Below are positions 59,256 through 64,000 of a stretch of 64,000 bases of DNA, in pieces. Numbering within the stretch: position 1 is the first letter of the stretch; the number at the start of each line of letters is the position of its first letter. The position numbers and the translations under genes are program-made. This stretch comes from Formicarius rufipectus (Eukaryota; Chordata; Aves; Passeriformes; Formicariidae). The stretch spans positions 314,240-378,239 of the forward strand of contig VXAU01004951.1 in NCBI GenBank assembly GCA_013399695.1. The letters are read 5' to 3'. The notes under the pieces are model-generated. The model made no database searches. It saw nothing but the letters and a program-made list of their open reading frames with translations, and had not been told where the DNA came from.

Positions 59256-59530
59256 TGAGTGTGATGTCACATGATATGGAATACCCCTCTGGTCAGTTGG
59301 GGTCACCTCTCCAGTCTGTGTCTCTTTCCAGTTTCCCATGTACACCCAATCTCCTCACCAGTGTGGCAGTACAAAAAGCAGAAAAGACCTTGGCTCTGTG
59401 TGAATACTGCTCAGTAATAACAAAATCATCTCACTATTACCTGACTCTGTTCAGCACAAATTCAAAACAGAGTCCCATATCAGCCACTGTGAAGAAAAGT
59501 TAATACTGTCCCAGCCACAACCAGCACACA

Positions 59531-59828
59531 GATCAATGAAGACACAGAAGTGAAGGGGGTTGCAGTGACTGAACCCATCTTCCTGCAGCAGAAAGTATTT
59601 TAAACTGAATGGGCAGTGTAGAAGTAATCTGGCTTGGAAAGTTGATATAACTTGAAAATACTGTTCCCATAGGGAAATTCATTTCATTGTACTGTAAAGA
59701 GCAGGAAGGTGCTGGTGGGAGGAAAACACTTAGTGCTTCTGCATGTGCTCTCAATGTGCATCAGGAAAGTGGATACAGGGCTGAGCATAGCACATCATGA
59801 ACTGTGAAGCAGCAGCCTCCTTTACTGT
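59531..59828. other. Short unique stretch
   Basis: Nothing recognised between the LTR and the GTTT block. Confidence 0.6.
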
Positions 59829-60024
59829 ATTTTGGGGTTCTTTTTTTGGTTGTTTGTTTGGGTTTTCTTGTTTGTGTTTTGGTTGGTTGTTTTTTGGGGG
59901 TTTTGTTTGGTTTTAGTTTTTGTTTGTTTAGTTTAGTTTTTGTTTGTTTAGTTAATTTTGTTTGATTGTTTGGGTTTTTTGTTTATTTGTGTTTCTTTGT
60001 GTTGTGTTTTTTTTTTTCCCCCCC
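59829..60024. repeat. GTTT-rich low-complexity block, about 195 bp
   Basis: The plus strand is almost purely G and T (GTTT, GGTTG, TTTGG units, GTTTAGTTT pieces), ending in a T-run and seven or more C residues. This is the longest such block in the window. An internal imperfect duplication of a GTTTAG-containing unit occurs near 59930-59955. Confidence 0.9.
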
Positions 60025-60079
60025 AAGTGCAGATAGTTAAATAGTTGGATTAGCATCAAGATAAGCAGACACCTTTCAG

Positions 60080-60105
60080 GAAAAGCAACCTTTTGGTTGC
60101 TTTTC
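60080..60105. repeat. Perfect hairpin, 11-bp arms, TTTT loop
   Basis: GAAAAGCAACC and GGTTGCTTTTC are exact reverse complements around a four-T loop. The plus-strand hairpin is not followed by a T-run, so it does not look like a bacterial-type terminator. Confidence 0.85.
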
Positions 60106-60106
60106 A

Positions 60107-60124
60107 AAGTTCCATATGGAACTT
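60107..60124. repeat. Perfect 18-bp palindrome
   Basis: AAGTTCCAT immediately followed by its exact reverse complement ATGGAACTT, with no spacer. It lies one base after the neighbouring hairpin and has CATATG at its centre, an E-box. Confidence 0.9.
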
Positions 60125-60309
60125 CTCAGCTTTTAGCTCTCTCCATCTCCTATTTTAAATTTTCCATTGATTGTATCTTTGAGCTATCCTTGGAACATGT
60201 GAAGGAGATATTCCCTTTTCAAGTCAAAGAGGAACCGCTTCTATTGTTGGCCCAAAGCTTTTGTAACAGAGCTACATGGTAAATTCTAGAGCTTGACTGG
60301 AAGTAAAGC

Positions 60310-60395
60310 ACCTGGTCACAATTATCCAGTGCTCCAATTCCTTCTTGTACTCTGCCTTTCCATCTTTATAGTGGGGCAACTCTGAACACACATGA
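60310..60395 (+). repeat. Possible MIR-like SINE
   Basis: 'Gtactctgcctttccatctt' and 'tatagtggggcaa' resemble the MIR words 'ctgtgcctcagtttccccat' and 'ctgtaaaatggggataa' in order. Short and diverged. Confidence 0.4.
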
Positions 60396-61399
60396 AGGAT
60401 AGAGCATGTTACTATTGTAAATCCAACTCCAGACTCCAACTCTGGGACTTGAATGATCTTTGAGTATTTCTAGCTCCAATACAATGACAAAGGAGGGAAA
60501 ATCCCAAAAAACGTATTGCCTATCTTGTTGGTATATTGACTCTTTAAAAAACTTTAAAAAACATCCTCTGTTGCTTAGATTTACAGCAAAGTATTCCAAA
60601 ATTGGGATCCATCAATGAAAAAGAGGGTTTTTTTTGTTAGCATTGAGCAGAGTCACCAAGAGTCTAATGACCTAACTGTGTCAGCTTTGTACACATATCT
60701 GTAAATCTAGAAATGAAAAAAAAAAAAAAATAAAATTGACCAATCTATCTTGAAAACCCCAGATGAATAAACAGTAAGAGAAATAACTCAGGTAAGGCAA
60801 AAGTCAGAAGTAATTTAAATCTGTGAAGTGTGTTTTTTTCGATAATCTATTTTAAAGAGCTAATAGCACGGTGCAGAAAAAATGTTATAACAATCTAATG
60901 AGGTCCCATTAAGTTTTCCTTCCATTAAGTTCTTTTGGGTCCCATCTAGGCTAGTAATATAGGTAATTTAAAACAAAACCTGCTTCTTTTGTCTAAACAT
61001 GTGCTTGGTAAGAAAGAGACTTGGGACTTGATGCTGCTTGGGTTCTGTTACCTGTTCTGCCATTGAACTCTGAGCCTTTGACTGAAAAATCTTCTTCCTC
61101 TGGGCCATCACTTGCCAGGTTGTAAGACTTGGGCAATTATTTTCACACATCCGACTGGGTAGGGGAAACCATGATTCCCAGGAGAGTGCTTGTGATGCTA
61201 TGGAAACATTAGTGTTTTTTTAAGACATGTATATATGCATACAAATATATTTTTGTGTGTGTGTGTTTAGCCCTCAAAACTGTACTTGGGACATTCAGAC
61301 CTTGACAGTGCTTGTTGCATGCTGAATATAAAGTTGTTAGATCTTTATTTGTAGCTTTCGTTAACTGGATCATGTGAAAGCACCAGGCCTTGCAATTTT
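60396..61399. other. Unique non-coding DNA
   Basis: No exon is recognised. An A-run lies at 60716-60730 and a short TG run at 61253-61267. Confidence 0.6.
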
Positions 61400-61870
61400 A
61401 TTCATTCAGCTCCTAAACAGGAGCGTCTTGACCTATGCAGGTTGTCAGTCCGGGGAGGCTCATGGGTGGGGTAAAGTGGACACATGGGTGTGTCTTCCCA
61501 TGAGCCTGATTGCCTTCCACAAGTTTTAATTACTAGCCTTTGCAAAGGTTCCTCTTGGGGAAAATTAGCCATCAGCTGCAACGGCAGCAGGTAAGACTCC
61601 AGTTCACTCAAAAGCTGTCAGCTAACTTTAGCCCCATCTTGCTGAGCCATCCTTTATTTAATCAGGGTCACAGGAGCATCTGTGCCCGGCACTCACCTCT
61701 GCAGGTGGGGAATGATTTACTGCCCTGCTATCAGAGAGCTCTTTAATCTTGTCTTTATGAACACTTAGCACCTACAAATCACCTGTTTGGCTTGAAATAC
61801 ATCTCCTGCTTCATGCCTTGGTGCCCCGAAGGGGAGGATGTCAAAGGTACATCTTGTTTACACGACAAGA
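61400..61870. promoter_or_regulatory. Candidate conserved non-coding block
   Basis: Repeat-free sequence with retained CpGs ('aggagcgtcttgacc', 'cagtccggggagg', 'gcaacggcagcag', 'gtgcccggcactc', 'gccccgaagggg') and words such as 'gttttaattactagcc' and 'catcagctgcaacgg' (CAGCTG E-box). A splice-donor-like CAG|GTAAGA occurs at about 61588-61596. Chance frames of 60-120 codons overlap it on both strands. It is either a regulatory element or, less likely, contains a small non-coding exon. Confidence 0.35.
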
Positions 61871-62194
61871 TGCTTTATGGAAGCAACCCTACTGCCTGTG
61901 TGGCAAACCTCATCTCAGCCCTCTCCTTCATCTCCCTCTCATAGCACATGAAGTGCATGGTTTTAACCCCTGGAGACCCTCTAAAGAGTCTTCAGCCCCC
62001 TCAACCCAGCTTTTCTCCTCTTCCATTCCTTTACCCAGGAAGCTGGGCGGAGTATTTAATTTCTGCTGTGCTCCTCAACGCTCTGGTTCAAACCATGAGT
62101 TTAAACATTCCCTTAGCTTTCCCTGGTTCAGACCATGCTCCTCTAGATGCAAAAGAAAGGTGAGAGTAGCTCGCAATTAATGTTTGACAATTCT
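61871..62194. other. Unique non-coding DNA, C-rich
   Basis: C/T-rich stretch with Pro/Leu/Ser-rich chance frames (120 codons at 61818-62180, 71 codons in another frame). No domain is seen. Confidence 0.55.
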
Positions 62195-62425
62195 TCAGAT
62201 GCATTTTATCCCAGGTGGCTTCAAACTGCTTTCTATTCAGACATCTCAGTAGGACAGTGCAGTCAGCTTTGGGGTAGAGCAGGATAACCATGACTGCTAG
62301 CCATGCTGTATGCCAGTTTGGGACAAGAATTAAGGAGTTTAATTGAAGTGAGACATATAATTGAAACTGCAGGGGAAACTTTAGGATAGACAGCAATTAT
62401 ACAAATTAGGACATCGTGACACCAT
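62195..62425. promoter_or_regulatory. Candidate conserved non-coding element
   Basis: Repeat-free block with homeodomain-like words ('caagaattaaggagtttaat', 'gacatataattgaaactgc', 'gacagcaattatacaaatta') and a final CpG-bearing 'gacatcgtgacacc'. A 102-codon minus frame across it has no domain. Inference from texture. Confidence 0.35.
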
Positions 62426-64000
62426 TGCTGCGCTCTAAGAAAGAAAAGACCTCTGATTTTACAAGAGAACAATAACTGAAACAAAAAACCCCAGGCTCTT
62501 AAATGTCTAGAGATGAGCAGCATTAGAAAGCTTACTGGAAAGGCCCATCTCCAGTGGCCTGGAGCCCTTCAGTACCACAAAGGGGCAAGATTTGTTATAA
62601 GCTCAGAAAGCAGACATCTGCTACTTGATTAGCAGAACAAATTCCTTGTACGTACTTTTGCTAAAGCTCCTTTCTTCCCTGCAAGCATTTGTTTACTGTC
62701 TGGAAAGGAAGAGCTGTCAGTTAGGCTTTCAAAAGGAGATGGACCATTTGCATCGGAGATGTCTGAGTCCTGGTGCAAACCTCATGGGACCTTAAAATGA
62801 AGGTGCAAAACCTTTCTTTGGGCTTCTGCGTCCTTTCTTGAATAAGCCACCCATTAAATCCTCTCAACAGTCTTTGATTGTGCCACAGAGAACACAGGAA
62901 CCTGGAATGCTTGGAAGTGTCAATCTGCCTCTTGACCCATGCTGCTGAAAAGATATTAATATAGGTAGTGGACAGTCTCCTCAAATTTGGGCCTTTCCCC
63001 CCTACTTTCCAGAGTCAGGAATGAATTTCCTTGAATAGAGACTATCCAGGCTTGCAGTAGAAGGTGGCAAGTATGGCCATGAGTCTTTTAGTCAACAAGT
63101 TTTCCTCTATCTGGCGCCCATCTCTTTCATAGTCATGAATCTTGATGCTATTTTTAGCATGAACAGACCAAGTGGAGTTGAGGGAGGAGGGAGTAAAAGT
63201 GGAGCTGACAGTATAATGTGAGCCAACATGCAGGCACTCTGCATTATAAGGAGATGAAGGATGGCATGTCATACATCAGCAGGAAGAATAAAACATGAAA
63301 GATTTTTTAACCTCAGCCTCAATCCTAGATGAGCTTGTCCAGTTCCTCCTGAAACAGACAGGGTGAGATAGCTTCAAAAGTTTATAGCTGTTTCTAGAGC
63401 CAGAAGATTCCATCTCAGCGATTCATCAGTTTCAGAGATGCCATTCACACTGCACCAAGACATTCTCAGCATAAGACAAAATATACGGGCTAGGCCAGGA
63501 TCATGGTTTCAGGTTTGTTCTCTGCCAAGAAATCAGCTAAGGATTATAATTTCCAAATCTGAAAAGGTTCAAAGTTAGCTGGCAGAAATTATTTGAAGCC
63601 TAAAACTCATAATTTGTGTTTGTTTAAAAGCCCAGGACATCTTCAGGCTTGTATTAGCCTTGGGAGAAACTGCTGAATGTTTCCAATTTCTGAAAACCAT
63701 TTAAAGAGGATTCTTAAAGTATTTGGTATTTTAGGATTAGATAGACTTGAAAGATCTCAGGCAGATTGGAATTGAGAATAAAACAAGCTTTCAAGTGAGA
63801 TTCATTTCATCAACGGAAGAATAAGCCAATTTTCCCTTTTTTAAAAAATTCAAAATATTAAATATGCTAATGAAAAGAAAAGATTACTGAGGAACTGTTT
63901 AAAACAGCGAGGCAGAGTATGAGTCAGAGGGTATTTGGGAATGAGGGAAGCTCGAATGCTTATTGTGTTCTGGTTGCTGTCAGAGATAGGATAATGACTG
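62426..64000. other. Unique non-coding DNA
   Basis: No exon, RNA or repeat is recognised to the end of the window. Minus frames of 76-87 codons (62721-62984 and 63042-63272) are featureless. Confidence 0.6.

Larger units (their letters stand above)
58937..59530 (-). mobile_element. Solo LTR of an avian ERVL-type endogenous retrovirus
   Basis: About 590 bp that I recognise as a common bird LTR, read on the minus strand. It begins near 59528 with 'tgtgctggttgtggctggga' and has U3 words such as 'accccaactgaccag'. A TATA box (59248-59255) comes next, then 'cacctgcctgcccatgggaa', a poly-A signal (59053-59058), and an end near 58937 with 'ggggctaaaccaca'. No gag, pol or env sequence flanks it on either side, so it is a solo LTR left by recombination between the two LTRs. 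Divergence is moderate. Five-base target duplications are not visible, so the exact ends are uncertain by a few bases. Confidence 0.85.

Noticed and set aside
60080..60105. Hairpin as a microRNA precursor or terminator
   Set aside because: The arms are only 11 bp, far shorter than a pre-miRNA stem, and no T-run follows.
1..64000. CRISPR arrays, operons, phage or bacterial mobile systems
   Set aside because: No spaced direct repeats, no dense coding and no ribosome-binding-site pattern. Repeat content and base composition are those of a vertebrate.

Overview
This 64 kb window looks like non-coding DNA from a bird genome. I find no convincing protein-coding exon, tRNA, rRNA or bacterial-type gene. 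The avian call rests on four things. (1) There are several CR1 LINE 3' ends; two keep the typical avian ending, one of them little diverged. (2) A solo LTR has the layout of the common avian ERVL-type family. (3) A 5S-rRNA-derived amniote SINE and a few decayed MIR-like SINEs are present. (4) Interspersed repeats are sparse, with no Alu, L1 or B elements, in an A+T-leaning, CpG-poor background. A crocodilian or turtle is the main alternative, but the low repeat load and the LTR family favour a bird. I cannot name the species or the neighbouring genes.

Layout. 1-16 kb: unique non-coding DNA with one old CR1 (1650-2115). 16-20 kb: two candidate conserved non-coding elements (16690-17145; 19300-19800, which keeps ten CpGs) and a MIR-like SINE. 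20-26 kb: a decayed ERVL-type LTR fragment, a 5'-truncated CR1, a G-quadruplex motif, a minus-strand 5S-derived SINE, and an adjoining A+T-rich candidate enhancer. 26-38 kb: further candidate regulatory blocks (26.5, 30.3-30.8, 32.2-32.4 and 36.3-36.5 kb); the 30 kb block has a palindromic GATA pair and a TATA box. 38 kb: an old CR1, a three-base N gap beside a poly-G tract, and another decayed CR1 tail. 39-57 kb: mostly unique DNA with asymmetric GTTT/AAAC low-complexity blocks and a candidate enhancer at 42.0-42.2 kb. 58-60.1 kb: the richest mobile-element cluster, with a CR1 end, a nearly full-length solo LTR, a 195-bp GTTT block and two adjacent palindromes. 61.4-62.4 kb: two more candidate conserved blocks.

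Interpretation. The most economical reading is a long intron or intergenic 'gene desert', possibly near a developmental gene because of the homeodomain-, SOX-, TCF- and GATA-type motifs. That is inference: conservation cannot be measured from one sequence. All long open reading frames (largest 254 codons) look like chance: none has recognisable domains and none is flanked by a convincing exon structure. I found no new multi-gene system. The items most worth a second look are the 5S-SINE/enhancer junction at 25 kb, the GATA/TATA block at 30.4 kb, the CpG-retaining block at 19.5 kb, the mirrored SOX sites at 42.1 kb and the twin palindromes at 60.1 kb.
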